64,000 nucleotides of DNA from Candolleomyces eurysporus (GCA_027579435.1 JANBPK010000015.1:173340-237339); one strand, 5' to 3'; shown: positions 23,114-35,406, counted from the stretch's first letter. Notes: generated by a model not told the origin, from the sequence alone. Numbers and translations: made by a program.

Positions 23114-25356
23114 CTAATTCTCCCCCTCGAATGATAGCGTGTTGACCCAAGCCGTGAACTTGTAGTACTCCGGCCACGGTTCAAACAATGACTTCCAGCT
23201 GAGAAGCTGATAAAGATGTGGGTGCGTTCTCCTCAACGACACCCAGGCCTTGGCAGCTTGATNCCCCCTGAAGGTCCCACTTGTCGCCTTCGCTCCAGCA
23301 GGACCACAAGTAGTAAAATAGCATGTAGGCAAGGGCCGGTGTAAAGGTTTCGACACGGGATGGGTCCAACATATATAGGAGCGCTTGTTGGACCGAGCTT
23401 TGCACGTACTGAGTCGGACATTGTTGGGTGGGGAGAGAAGCCGTCGGTTGAGTTAGATTGCCTGTATACTGTGCAGCAGCTGAATCCACAGCCGATGGCA
23501 TAACAGGATTGGGTGTAAGAATTCGACAATCGTAAAGTCGGCGGGCGAAGATGTAGTAATGTGGCGGAACCAAATTCGCCCGAACAACGCAAGCGCTGAG
23601 ATCGATCCTACGAAGCATATTGAGCTGTGTGACATACTCTGCTTCGTCCGAGGGATCCCAGCAATACCAATAGTACGGCCAAATCTTCAGGGCGTGCCGA
23701 AGGTGAGCTTCAAGCCGCTCTCCGTCCGCAACAGAGCTTAGGCTGGACATACTGATGGAGGACATGCATTCGAAGCATTTCGATAGTAACCTCCTACGCG
23801 CCTTTCGGAGGTCGATGGTGAATTCCGAAGCAATTTTGGGGTTTACGAGGAAGTCGGGAAATGAGGAATGGATGAAGAAGCTGTTTTGACCTCCACCATC
23901 CTGACGAACGACCGCATGTAGGCATCGGAGGGCTCTCCCTGCCTCACCAGACGCTCGCCCAGAGAGGGTGTCCAAAATCTGGAGAGCAGAGGGTAGGGTC
24001 GTCGTTATCGGGCGATCTGTGGGGTCAACGAATATAAGGATCTCTTCAAGAACCTCGAGCATGAGTGGTCGCCTTGGTTCGGGACAAGACAACATTATCT
24101 GTCGGTAGAGGTCATGCAGTGCCGCGAACGGAGCGAAATGTGGGAGCGAGTTGGTGGAGGGCGAGATGATGGAAGGCGAGTTGGTGGAGGGAGAGTTGGT
24201 GGAGGGCGAATTGGTGGAGGGAGAGTTGGTGGGAGGACTGCTGAGAATATCTTGAAGTCGACGTCGTGGATCATCGTATGGATCATCGATGTGTCGAATG
24301 ACAATCGATGCGTACAGCATGTGGCCGCCTGCCCTGCATAATAGCTCTCGAACGCTCCGTTCCCCTGGCCATTTCTCCTCATCCTTTCCCAGCTGGGGCT
24401 TGGGAATGGCATTAGAGATGCGTTCTAGCTCTGCTCGCAGGAATATATCTACATCGTGGAGGTGATCCCCCATCTCGTAGAGGTCCACCGTTTCGGTGAT
24501 AGATTTGAAACGATCGGATTCCATATATTGTTTGATCCAGGCTTCGGGTCTGCTGAGAATGAGGAAAGAGAGGGGGAGCTGGTGGAGGGCGTGGATGAGG
24601 TCGAGAACCCGACGCTGAGTTCGTTCCTGGTTTTCAGGATACTTTCCCTCGACTTGACTTGTCTGGTCCGAGTAGATACACTCGTCCAGCCCGTCGATGA
24701 TCAACAACCGACGGGGAATCTCGTCGACGTTATCGAGGGAGCGAAACGGCTCGATGATGAGCTTGGTGAGCTGCGTCTCCAGCGTTTTGTTGAAAATCAT
24801 CGGATTGCGCTTGACAGCGCTCTTGATATGCGGTGATAGGTCGGGGACAGCGATTGCAAGTTGGTAAGCCAGGGTGATAACGAATCGACTAGGGTTATTA
24901 CGCTCAGGGGATGTCCTCCAGAAGAAAAAGGTGCCTCCCAGAAGATTGAAGTCCAACTTCTGTTGCTGCACCTCCATATCGTCTGACATGGTCTGCGCGA
25001 CGGCCGTCTTGCCGTACCCTGCAGGTCCGTGTACCCACATAATGGGCTTCTTGGGTCGGGCGTCAGCCCCAGAGTACCATTCAGTGATACGACCAAGGAC
25101 GGCTTGACGGGTTCCCGGATGGCACGAAGGCGGAGGGGACCGTTCTTCAGAGTCGTGCGTGGCTCCTGTTGCTGCGTGCTGGTGCAGGTATTGTAGCGCT
25201 AGGATCATTGGTGCGTCAAGGCGAACACTCAGTGGTCTTGCACTCAGCGGTCTTACCATCGAGGTCTGAGATGTTGTTTATGTTGTTCGTGGTGTTAATG
25301 GACAAGTTGTTGACCGAAAAGTTTTTTGCGTCGGAGAAATACGACCCAGCCGACAT
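23114..25356 (-). CDS. NLR-C: NACHT-domain STAND NTPase
   Basis: Minus strand, exons 25356-25257 and 25198-23114. An N at 23263 shifts the frame; without it the coding length is exactly 728 codons and the C-terminus (Q-A-A-K-A-W-V-S-L-R-R-T-H-P-H) aligns with NLR-A and NLR-B. The leader is M-S-A-G-S-Y-F-S-D-A-K-N-F-S-V-N-N. Walker A is GPAGYGKT and Walker B is LLIIDGLDEC, followed by S-R-P-E. Relative to its paralogues it carries an insertion of repeated T-N-S-P-S units about half-way along, encoded by a 15-bp minisatellite. It is diverged from NLR-A/B and lies in opposite orientation, next to the eIF4E-like gene. Confidence 0.8.
24146..24235. repeat. 15-bp coding minisatellite in NLR-C
   Basis: About six imperfect copies of GAGTTGGTGGAGGGA (plus strand) lie in frame and encode T-N-S-P-S repeats on the minus strand. 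Unit length is a multiple of three, so copy-number change keeps the gene open. Confidence 0.8.
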
Positions 25357-27080
25357 GGTGGTTTGAGGGAGAGGTTTGGCGCCTGATCAAACCTGTGCAT
25401 GTCGACTGACCAAGACACATTGACAATCAGGCACGGGAACTCAGGTTTCCGACTGACAGCCATTATTCAGAAAAACGTTAGAAAATAAAGAGAATAGTCT
25501 AATCCGCGCTCAAAACTTGAAAAATACACGTCTGAACAACAGCACAACTCGAGATGTATCAGTCACTAAACCGACAGCACAAGTTGCCTGCAGGATCTTC
25601 ATTGAAGAAGGGGTGATAAATTGCGAAGGGTGGACAACAGACTCACCCGGATGGGGAACACGGTTTTCGCAGCTTATACCACCTTCGGTCTACCCCTGAT
25701 GTCAGCAACTTCTAGTCGAACCCATGCCATCGCTATGCGTGCTGTACCCTTCAGGACCATCTCGCGGTAGGAGCACTGTACCACTCACCGGAGTAACTCG
25801 GCGCGTCGTAGGATAAATGTGTACACAAAGGGTATTGCACCATACCTGCTTCATGAAGGAGAACGGTGAGACGGGTTCACTGACCGACACTCGGAATTTG
25901 ATCAAGTTCGGGAATCGATTGAGCCGTCATGATGTTCTGCTGTCTGCTGTCAGTGTCTCAGCAGGTTGTGGGCGCGCTGGTTGCCAAAACGGGGAGGGGT
26001 ACCTGCCAAGGAAATACTGTCCTTTGTCGAATTGTCAACATAGTTCTGTTTGTCGGGCGATATTTTGGGTGCCGAAGACCCGAAAGTGCGGTTCACTTCC
26101 TGCAGCATGAGCATTGAGGTGCCGGCTGAAGTAAAAAACGGCCTTCCGTTTCAGGCAGAAACTGGCATCCGTAGAAAATGCTGAAAAATACGGTTCTCCA
26201 GGGGTTGTTCAGCCAAACCGAACCGTGATATAACAAACAGGCCCCGAGCAACGTATCGGGTCTTCGTGGTGAGGATCGAGATTTATGATACCTCCGCCTT
26301 ACTGGAGGAATCTTGGCTCCGACTGCCGCGGGAACTTCAGATGGAGGAGTAACCCAAGAGTAACCACTTTGGTCGACTTCTGGCGTATGCTCAGGTGCGG
26401 CCGGTGATGATTGTGAAGATCCTGAGGTCGCCTAGTAGCTGTTTGAACCTTATGAAATCTTGCTCAAGGGGTTCGAGTCCGAGGTCCATCCTGACAAGAG
26501 TGCTCTTGAGGGCACAAATTCCATATAAATCGACCTAATTACAAACTCACTTGCACGGAGTTGCAGATTAGCCTCCACCGACCTTTCCTATTTATGACGT
26601 ATAATGGATAGCGCGAGAGAAGTCTTCGCCTCTGGAAAATATTGTGACAGATTAGCTTACTATGGTTAGGACGAATTCGAAGATTACACCTCTCGTTATC
26701 ACGGCACCTTCAAGCTCAGCCTCCACTGGCCCCAGGCTCTAGCGCCACCTGCTCAAAGCCACCGAGACTCGAGAAATAGGCTCGGAGGCTCTGTACGGTA
26801 AGAGGGCAACGAAGAGACCATGGACTCCAGAGGGCCTCAGTATGGATCTTTCCTCTTGTTCTTGTTCTCAATCTTAACTTGCTCTCGGACTCAAATTGAG
26901 AGCCTGAGCCTCTCTTTTAGGACTTCAAACCATTCCTTTAGCCATCCGTGCGGCGAACTTGAATACAGCAATATCATAGGCTTCAGCACGAGTGTAGCAC
27001 CAGGCGGATACATTTCCACTTTTGTGCTTCTCCGACATGTACAATTTATTCCTCTTCTATATGATTGTCAATCGGTGCTA
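25357..27080. other. intergenic, no convincing gene
   Basis: A minus-strand open stretch near 26,107-25,950 (starts M-L-Q-E-V-N-R-T-F-G) and another at about 25,905-25,700 could be exons of a small gene, but no motif or clean splice set was found. 26,110-27,080 shows nothing recognisable; its right end is the 3' flank shared with the second DUF6533-like copy. Confidence 0.35.
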
Positions 27081-29064
27081 TCAATTTTGTCCTGCCCTCC
27101 CCACTTGAACCATCTCAGTATCTCTCGACGTTAGCGCACGCCTGAATGTAGAAGGGATTGCGTGCCGGCCAGCGGTTTCAGTAGATAGAGCCCCCTCGTA
27201 GTCGTCGCTACTCGGGGTGTCCCTCTCCGTGTTCGCGGGGTTGAAAACGAGTGTCGATACCACCGATCGAGTTCTTGTGTCCTGGGATTGTCGTAGCATA
27301 AGCAGCATGCGGGTGGCGAAAATGGGTCCCATTAGCGCAAGTGCGCTTGAAGATTTCACCGATGTCACAGAGGCATGAAGCACGTGAATAGAGAAAATGT
27401 GAGATTGGGGTACGAATCCGACTTTCGAAAACATCACTTACCCATTGAAAATTGCTGTGAGAAAGGTTCTAGTCTGACAGTAAGTACGTACTCGTTGTGA
27501 GCACACTTGAAGCGGTCGAATCTTCAGAACAATGAGCTTACCTCACTGTACGGTAATGATTCAATAATTATGAGATTAACTATTCGCGTGACTGTATCCG
27601 AAAGGGTTACCACACGAGTACCCGATTTGAATGTCAGTCTGCCTTGACAAAGTTATATGCGGGGGAAGTACTGACCAAGTAGGACTAGATAGCACAGCCC
27701 TCCTTCCCTTCGGATAATTTCAATCGTTCTGTTCTTATGGTATCTATATCCAGCCCAGAGGGTGTATCCCCCGACAAGAAAAGACACTGATGATACAAAG
27801 AACGGCCAAAGTGTGAACGAAGAATAAGCCGTTCATACCAGCAAACAAGACAAGTAAAGCAAAGAGGACTCACCGATCGTCCCTGCCATGGTAATATACA
27901 AGGCCGCTCGTTGGTACTCGAAACGGCGTGGGTCTGTTTGTGTGCACATTGTCCCAATCGAGCGGAACAACGGTCCCGGAAGACGACCTACGAGGTTTCA
28001 TTAGCGATATAAACTTTCATGAGGCCGAGTATTTGGGAGACCTTTGAATGTAGCTTGAAATATTACGCCAGTTACGGTAGCTGGAACTGTGAAAGTCTGA
28101 TTGAACATCGACCTTTAAAACGTGCAGTGCGCTGGAGTAAGTATCTTGTGGCTCACCGTGTACAAAGCGACAAAAAGAACCAGCCAAAGACGTGTGGCTC
28201 CGAGAAGTGCATAGAGACAGAGCGATATAGATACTATTAATGGAGGAGGACGAGGAAAGATGTCAGACTTCCTAGAAATGAATGAGAGTCCACTCGTTGA
28301 AGCAGCACTCACACTCGACACTGTGTGCGTTGATTGCGAGCAAGACTGAGATCGTTTCTCAGTAAAATGAACGCCTTTTTTTAAAGGCAGAAATGCGTAC
28401 CCAGTTCTGCAATGCGGAGTCCTTTGCAGACCTGGACATATGTGGTGAGACCCCGATAGTGCTAAGCAAACATCCGTCGGCGTTATTTTGGCTTACTTTG
28501 ACGCCAACCACAATATAAAAAGGGTTAGAGACTACAGGAGNAAAAACCTTTCAGCTTGGCATGAATGAATCAGAGAAAGTAGGTACCCACATATTGCGAA
28601 TATCGCGAAGTAAAACAGGCTTCCATATCGGGTTGTGAAGTATAATATCTTTCCAAATGTCCACCTTTGAGGCCACACAACGTTTACCTAGGAGCGATTC
28701 ATGAGTGTCGCAGTGAGAGACGGCTTGTAAGTAAACTATCAACTTCGTCTCCCATGGTTAAGATGAAGTGATATGCCTTTTGCACAATATTGTGAAACGA
28801 AGCCTTCAGCAAGGGCAGAATAAAATTGGGTGAATGAAACACACATATGCTGTAAATAGGATTGCTTCAGGAGATCGCTTGCGTTGAGCTTTCCTATGTG
28901 GTGTGTACATGGATTACTCGTGACTGACCGTAAATATACTGTGAACGAGTCGATGTCAACAACGTGGGCAAATATTGAGACAGAAGGTATGGTGGACTGA
29001 CACGATTAAGGATCCCCATTCTGGCAGCCTCTATTCCTACTGGATCTCGGTCTGGCTGTGACAT
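27081..29064 (-). CDS. DUF6533-like multi-pass membrane protein, copy 1 (many exons)
   Basis: Minus strand, start ATG 29064-29062 (M-S-Q-P-D-R-D-P-V-G), last exon ending at 27081. Exons recognised by eye: Y-H-F-I-L-T-M-G-D-E near 28,755; N-V-V-W-P-Q-R-W-T-F-G-K, then Y-F-T-T-R-Y-G-S-L-F, near 28,600-28,690; S-I-S-L-C-L-Y-A-L-L-G near 28,200; S-F-L-V-G-G-Y-T-L-W-A-G-Y near 27,750; and A-T-R-M-L-L-M-L-R-Q in the last exon. A short L-T-x-x-D-E element, then W-x-x-x-W-x-x-x-K-x-x-Y-x-x-x-R-Y, is the pattern I associate with agaricomycete DUF6533 proteins, whose function is unknown. At least eight exons are needed and not all junctions were fixed, so integrity is not proven. An N lies at 28541 beside an A run. 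Confidence 0.5.
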
Positions 29065-30313
29065 GGTTAATCAACGCGTAAGAGGTGTTCTAGCTGAGGT
29101 TGGGGTGCCCGGCTGTGGGGAAGATCACCCGTTTTAAACAGACCAGGTAAGCGCCCAGTTCGATTTGAGCCTTCTATTTCTCCTTGCAGCTCTCCTATCA
29201 CATCGCTGAGATGAGCTGTACAGTAACCGTAAATAAAGCAATCATCAGCAGTACGTGTTCTGGCAGTCCCTTGGGACACCACAAGGACTTTGCCATTTTA
29301 TTGAGAATCCCTTTTTTCAAGCGACGATTAAAGTTAATAGTCGTGGTCAGCATCCTCTTCAGAGTAGCCTTACCAAGCTTGAGAGCAATAGGAAGAAATA
29401 GACAGGTACAGGACAGTGAACAAGATTTCGGGCAATTTTGATGGCACTTTACTCTTTAGGACACTTGAGACGCGCGCGCCAATTTAAAGGGTGGAAAAAT
29501 GTCATTTAGGACACTGCCATCTGTTTTGCCTGTTACCCGCTTAAACCCTTCGAGCAATCTGGCCCGTAAATCTAACCCGTAAGCGTCTCCAAAGGCAGCC
29601 ATATTACTCTATGCCTGAAGCCCACCGCGAGCTTTTGGAGAGTTCTGATGGAATCGTTGGGGCATGGCACCAGTTTTGCTTACGGTTACTGGCTTGAAAG
29701 GGCACCTTCTGCGGAATTTCTCCTCAACAAAGTATCTATTGCTCTCCAAAAAGGGGAATCCTCTATACCTCATTTAGATAAGCACATCTACCGAACTTGG
29801 GAGAATCGGACATCATTGCGCCCAGGGTGTCCACTATCCCAAGGACTGTCCCGCTCGCCGGAACACTGTACACCTCTTACAATTAGATATTACTGATCAG
29901 TGTGGGTGTGTGTGGGCGTATGAGTATCGCAGGGAGTGGTAGAAAGTTCCGGGTACCACGGCCTGATTGAGACTTGTTCAAATGCAGCGTAGACTGTACT
30001 TGGTGTTTGGTTGGTTGAATCTTATGTGAGCGGGACACTAACTCTCTGACTAATGGTACGCTCGGCCATCCCTTGCGTTCCGTGCCTGGCATGGCATGAA
30101 GGGGNCCCCGCCTACCGTAATACTCGGCTGAGAGCTGATTCAGAGCTACTGGCCGGATTTGTACATTTGCACGCCAATGTGATGATTCGCGTCTGTGAAT
30201 CGCCATTCAATAATTTCGCCCAATGTTAAAGATGCCTCTGCACGATACGTCTGGGAACTCTCGGGCTCCCACACAAATGGCGAATTAAATGGCAATTTAT
30301 AACTTGTACTGTA
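29065..30313. other. spacer between the DUF6533-like gene and the MYND-like remnant
   Basis: Homologous in part to 57,050-57,480 on the other side of the inverted duplication. There is an unresolved base at 30105 between G and C runs. No recognisable gene. Confidence 0.4.
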
Positions 30314-31060
30314 CTACGAGCCCGGACCTGAGTAAAATTTCAACCATTTTGTGATCTCTGTCAGCGAATTGAGTTTTAGTCTGTAGCTAGTTGTGATCCT
30401 CACGCACCCAAATCGAGCGACTCCATTGAGTACAGTAGACTTCTCCTCTTTCACCCTGGCCGGCAAAAGCAAGTCACATTTGGACTTAGACGATTGAATG
30501 AACAACGTTTCGACAAGCCGAGTCCCTGAGCCGACCGAGTCCGAGTCGTTCACTGTCAACGCATTAGTAACGAGGGCTTGCACTCGAGCATCCCATACGC
30601 CATTGACCGAATTCCAAAACTCTCTGTGGATGAGGTCCAGTGCAATACTTAACTGCCACAGGTATAGATTTGTGTAAAGATCGACGAGAATAACCGGTGT
30701 GTTAGCCTCGTTGAGTGCATGCTCCAGAAATCTCGGGTAGTGTTGTTGCAATGCACGGATTTGCGTTCTGAGTCATAGTTGTACCGTTAATATATTTGCC
30801 TGTTCATGGCAAAGATGGGTGGTGACATACCGTTGTACAATACCGACAGACGATTACACTCGTGGGAATGGAAGTCGGGCCAGTCGTCTCTCTGGTATTC
30901 CGTCGAGCAGTAAGCGGTCGAATGGCAGCCGGAGCGACCCTTCAGTTGTCGCTTCGTGCGGTTGGAGTTGTTCAAAACACGCTGCGAATGCTATATCGTG
31001 GAGATTAACGGAATGGGAGTGGTTCAAAAGTCCAGCCACCCCTGGCCCTCGTCGTCACTA
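30314..31060 (-). pseudogene. C-terminal part of a MYND-finger-like gene, separated from its 5' part by NLR-D
   Basis: Minus strand. Near 30,970-30,860 a frame reads L-K-G-R-S-G-C-H-S-T-A-Y-C-S-T-E-Y-Q, then R-D-D-W-P-D-F-H-S-H-E-C. This resembles a MYND zinc finger (C-x-x-C ... Y-C-S-x-x-C-Q-x-x-D-W-x-x-H-x-x-x-C) in which two ligand cysteines have become Arg and Tyr. The following exon (30,751-30,314) encodes a helical C-terminal region with S-V-G-S-G-T-R-L-V-E-T-L-F. Homologous sequence recurs at 56,700-57,050 and 59,930-60,165 on the plus strand. The matching 5' part lies beyond NLR-D at 33.7-35.2 kb. Confidence 0.5.
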
Positions 31061-31121
31061 AATTATAGGGTTGGTAGAATGCTACTACAAGGCAAGCTAT
31101 CTATTACCTATAGTCACATAT

Positions 31122-33172
31122 CTAATTCTTGATGGAGCGTAAAAATTGCGGCATATATTTAGCTTTAGACCCCTCCACCAGTACTTTGAAGCCGTCCTCA
31201 TGTTCGCGTCGCAGATTCTTGAACGCCTGAACAAAATCCTCCGACGGCGACGTCTGCAAAAGGCCGATCATATAATTTACGTAACCGCCTAACTCTTCAG
31301 TAAATGGTGTAGACGACAAGGCTTCCAGGTCGAGGATACTATTCTGTCCAAACTGATTGACCAAATGAACGAAAGCTCCATCTATTGAAGATAGAACATG
31401 GTCAATAGCCTGAGACTCAAACTCCCCGCCGACACGATCGAACGACCTGAAGAAAGAAGATAATAACAGTTCTGCGCGGTGGTTGAATGTAGGATGACTG
31501 ATGAGCTTGAAAAAACAGGTCGTTAAGTCGATTGCGAGCAATTTGCGGACCGCTTTCAGATATTCAGCATCTCTGCTCGACCAGACCCGAATCCAAATGC
31601 GTCGAAAGACGTGGAGAGCAAAGAGGAGGTGGTCTTCTTCCTCTAACTTGGTTTGCATGGTAACGGTGGACATACATTCGAGGCATTTCCAGAGAAGTCG
31701 TCGCCCTCCCTTCTGGCTGTCGATGGCAAACTCCAATGAGAGCTGACGGTCCCTGAGGAATTCAGGGAAAGTGGAATGTATGAAAGGGTCCAGCGACCTG
31801 TTGACATTGTCGTCGGTGGTACCCATCGGCCGGAGCACTGCATGAAGACCTCGAATGGCTCGGATGCCGCTACCTGGCGTCCGACCAGATAAGGAATCCA
31901 GGGTAGCGAGAGCACGTTTCAAGCCCAAATGTCCCGGAAAATAGCTGCTTGTCACAATGATGTCTTCGAGCACCTCGACCATTAGCGAGCGATAACTTGC
32001 CGGGCAGGATCGCATGATCTGCTTGTAAAGCTCGTAAAGGGAGGAGAAAGGGGTCGAGTGCGCAAGGTCTCGATTTGAGTCGGAGTATGAGTCGAGGACA
32101 TTCTTGAGCCGTTCTCGAGGGTCACCGTATGGATCTTCAATGTGTCGAATAACAGTTGAAGCGTAAAGCATGTGGCCATTGGCCTTCGAAACAAAACGAT
32201 CAGCGATAACCTCTCCTGGCCACCCCTCGTCCCCGATATTTGCTCCGATGCGCGAAAGCTCGGCCCGTACGTATTTCTCCACGTCGCCCATCCGATCTCC
32301 GACTTCGTATAGGTCCACGGTCTCTACGACGCCGTTGAATGATCTCGACTCGATATGCTGCTTTATCCAGGCCTCCGGCCTGCTGAGGATCAGGAAGAAG
32401 AGGGGGAGACGATGAGATTGGAGGGTGTGAATGAGCTCGAGCACTCGGACTTGAACTTTCTCCTGGTCTTCGGCGTACTTCTTCTCCACTCGAGACTCTT
32501 GTTCCGAGTTGATACACTCGTCGAGCCCGTCGATGATAACTAATCGTTTGGGTATGTCTTCCAACTCGCCCACGGCCTTGAAGGGCTCGACGATTAGCTT
32601 GACGAGTTGAACCTCTAGCGCTTTCCTGAGAATCATCGGGTTCCGCTTGACTGCGCTTTCGACGTGGGGTGTAAGTTCGGGGATGGACATCGCAAGCTGG
32701 TAAGCGATGGTGGTGATGAATCGGGCAGGGCTGTTGCGCTCGGGGGACGTCCTCCAGAAGAAGAACGTGGCCCCGAGAGGACTGAAATCGAGGCCCACGG
32801 TTTCTTCGAGCATCTTGGAGACGGTGCCAGCGATGGCAGTCTTGCCATACCCTGCGGGTGCATGGACCCACATGATTGGCTTTCCAGGGCCTTGTTGATA
32901 TCCATACCAATCTGCGATACGAATCACGACGGCCTCGCGAGTTCCGGGATGACACATCGGGGGAGGAAATCGCTCCTCAGAGTCGTGCATCGCTCCAGTC
33001 GCCGAGTGTTCGTACAGGAATTGGAGTGCTGGGATAATCAGGTACATTATCATTCTGCTGAATCTCTGTCGACATCATTTCACTTACCATCAGTGCCCGA
33101 AACGTAGGTAGTGAACGTTGTGTTGTTCGCTACAAAGTTGTTCGCGTTCTTGAAGTAAGACACAGACGACAT
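31122..33172 (-). CDS. NLR-D: NACHT-domain STAND NTPase
   Basis: Minus strand, exons 33172-33088 and 33028-31122 (59-nt intron, GTAAGT to CCAG), 663 residues. The leader is M-S-S-V-S-Y-F-K-N-A-N-N-F-V-A-N-N-T-T-F. Walker A reads APAGYGKT, Walker B LVIIDGLDEC, then F-L-I-L-S-R-P-E. It is about 70 residues shorter at the C-terminus than NLR-A/B and clearly the most diverged of the four. No stop or shift is present. It lies between the two halves of a MYND-like gene whose parts are not separated by it in the copy near 59.6-60.1 kb, so it appears to have been inserted there, or lost from the other copy. Confidence 0.8.
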
Positions 33173-33769
33173 GGCGGTGAGCTGGAAGAAAGCGGCGTAG
33201 CTCTTATTGATGGACGCTCGTGCACTGCTATGCCTCGTGACATCCCCACGCCTAGCCCACCTGACATGCAGCGCTTGTTAGGCGCTTGTATCTCAGCCTA
33301 TCGAACGGGCAACCTACGAACGTATTATTACCACATATTGGACTGAATCTAATAGCAGAGAAGTAGCGAATAACACATATGTTACAAAATATCAAGTGCG
33401 GAAGCGCTGAGGGTCCGTTGGCGTTAGTTGAGGCGGGAGCATGGTGGGCCATGGGCGCATTCTCACAGGACGAGAAGCTACCGCTGAAGAGATCTAGATA
33501 GGGTTTCCGCTGAAGGATTATGGGTGTAGACATCCCAGAAATTATGTTATGTCTCTATACGTGTTGTCGACCTGTATATGATCGATGGATGGTTGTACAG
33601 AGAAAAGAGGGTATACACGACTGACGGCGAGTCCCTCCTGACTCATATGCATCTCCGATGCCTCGGTCGGCCATCGACGCTCACAACTGCTGCGGCACGG
33701 AAGTTTTGTTCTCTTCCTTTCTACCGCTTTCCGAAATTCCAATGGTTGCCAACACTGCCCTCGAAATAG
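33173..33769. other. upstream flank of NLR-D, inside the inserted segment
   Basis: Homology to the second MYND-like copy stops at about 33,775 (after G-T-T-T-G-G-T-A-G-A-C-T-G on the minus strand). This 600-bp piece has no counterpart at 59.9 kb, so it travelled with NLR-D. No gene is seen. Confidence 0.45.
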
Positions 33770-35242
33770 ACGACAGTCTACCAAACGACGAATCTTGATG
33801 TTACTGCACATCCTCGAATCATCCCCCTCCTCTCCAGTAGCTTTGCTGGATAGATCGGAAACCCTCATCAAAGCCTCAGAGACCTCTCCGAGTTCATCGT
33901 CGGAATCAAGAGGTCGCCCAAGCGGCAAGTTCATTGAATTCAAGTCCCTCACCGCATAAAGACCTTCTGGAACGGCATGTAGCGAATAATAACAATAGGC
34001 ACTCCAGAGGATACGAGGTAAGGATGCAGATCGTGACTCTGTAGCACCACGGAAGATTTCTAGAAATGTGAACGTACTGATCAAGATTCAGCCCCTTGAG
34101 TGCGCTCGAAAGTGATCCGCTCCCTGTGAACGGATTATGGCAACGGTAGAAAGGACGAGAATCGAACGAGAGATTTCGCCCATTTTTCCCAATCAGTCTT
34201 TGAGACGCCTTTGCGGGATCTTGCATGTAAGGTAGACGTCGAAAGAGCCGATGACAAATGGAATAGGGAGTCGTTTCTCGAGAATGCGTCCCACATCCAG
34301 TCGTCCACCATCCAGTCGTCCACCAACAGGCGCTTGACGGACACAACAATCGACTTGACAATCCTCCTGAACGTAGCAGACAGCAGTTCGACATCGTTCT
34401 ATTTCGACGTAGAGGCTTCAATAATCTTCTTCGCCGACGATACGACTTTTCGTCTTGTACTCTTGGATAGATCGCACTTGAGGCGTTCGACGAAAAGAAC
34501 CGGAGCTCCGTCCAGATCAAAAAACTGATCTAAAAGGTCGAACATAACGTTGAGGACGGCGATATTGGTTGTTGGACCATGGCACGTAGACGTAATTGAC
34601 GGTGCACGGATGATGGAGTAGTAGCTCTTGCTCTGAATCGGACTCGGCAAGATTGGAATAGTGTTCGAAGCTAGCCTTGAGGAATCCTACGCTGAAACCA
34701 ACGGTTATATCGATAATTCTTTTGCCGCCGAGTATATAGAAGACGAGCTCGCGAAGAATGACCATCCACTGCTCGATAAGGATTGAGGATGCGGCCTTTT
34801 TGAAAACGTACACATTCCCATTTCCGATCTGGTCAGCAAGTGGGGCACGCTTGAGGAAAGATAAAGCCGCGGATACCTCTCCAGATGCTTTTAAATTGAC
34901 GTCCGTGTAGCCAGAGGTTCCATTCTGCGAAGAGTGGATCGTTGGGGGATCAGGATGGGCTTCCAGGGCTTCAAGAAATGGCTTGACAAAGTCGACGAGG
35001 CTATCCTCTTCTTCCAGAAGATATTGAACGACATTCGGCGATTCTGAGTCGTTTATCCAGCGATCCCGTACAAACATTGCTATTATATGTGACTCGTCAC
35101 AAATCTTGGATAGGACGACGCGGCGACGAGTGGACATTACTTCTTCTCTTCGAGTATTAGAGCCCTGAGTTGTACTAGGTCGTGGATTCAGCTGGCTGTG
35201 CTTATGGGGTCCATAGCTCATAGGTGTCAACGAGAAAGACAT
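33770..35242 (-). pseudogene. N-terminal part of the MYND-finger-like gene (broken)
   Basis: Minus strand, first ATG at 35242 (M-S-F-S-L-T-P-M-S-Y-G-P). A long first exon contains R-R-R-V-V-L-S-K-I-C-D-E-S and P-F-L-E-A-L-E-A-H-P-D-P-P-T-I. A second exon near 34,530-34,400 (D-L-D-G-A-P-V-L-F-V-E-R-L) ends in an in-frame TAG where the 56-kb copy keeps an open codon after A-S-T-S-K. A later exon near 34,040-33,780 (E-I-F-R-G-A-T-E-S-R-S-A-S) also has a counterpart at 59.6 kb. The nonsense codon and the separation from the finger region argue that it no longer makes the full protein. The domain of this part is not recognised. Confidence 0.5.
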
Positions 35243-35406
35243 GTAGAAAAGGAATCGGAGGCTGCGGGGTGAGGGTGAAAGCTCTCGATTGACTCAGACT
35301 GGATGCAGCCGCTGGATTGACCAAACAAGGCCCGCCCGGCGTGGGAGCCAATTGCTTTTTCCCCGAAGACGCAAATGCACACTAATCCTTGTTCGCTCCT
35401 CCGATC
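35143..35406. promoter_or_regulatory. divergent promoter region between the MYND-like gene and GPN2
   Basis: About 160-260 bp separate the minus-strand start (35242, or 35137 at an internal Met) from the GPN2 ATG at 35407. A piece (AGCAATTGGCTCCCA on the minus strand) recurs at about 55,815-55,830, showing that the inverted copy once had the same junction. Confidence 0.4.

Noticed and set aside
26460..26495. tRNA-like GGTTCGAGTCC motif
   Set aside because: The flanks do not pair into a T arm, and no acceptor, D or anticodon arm fits.
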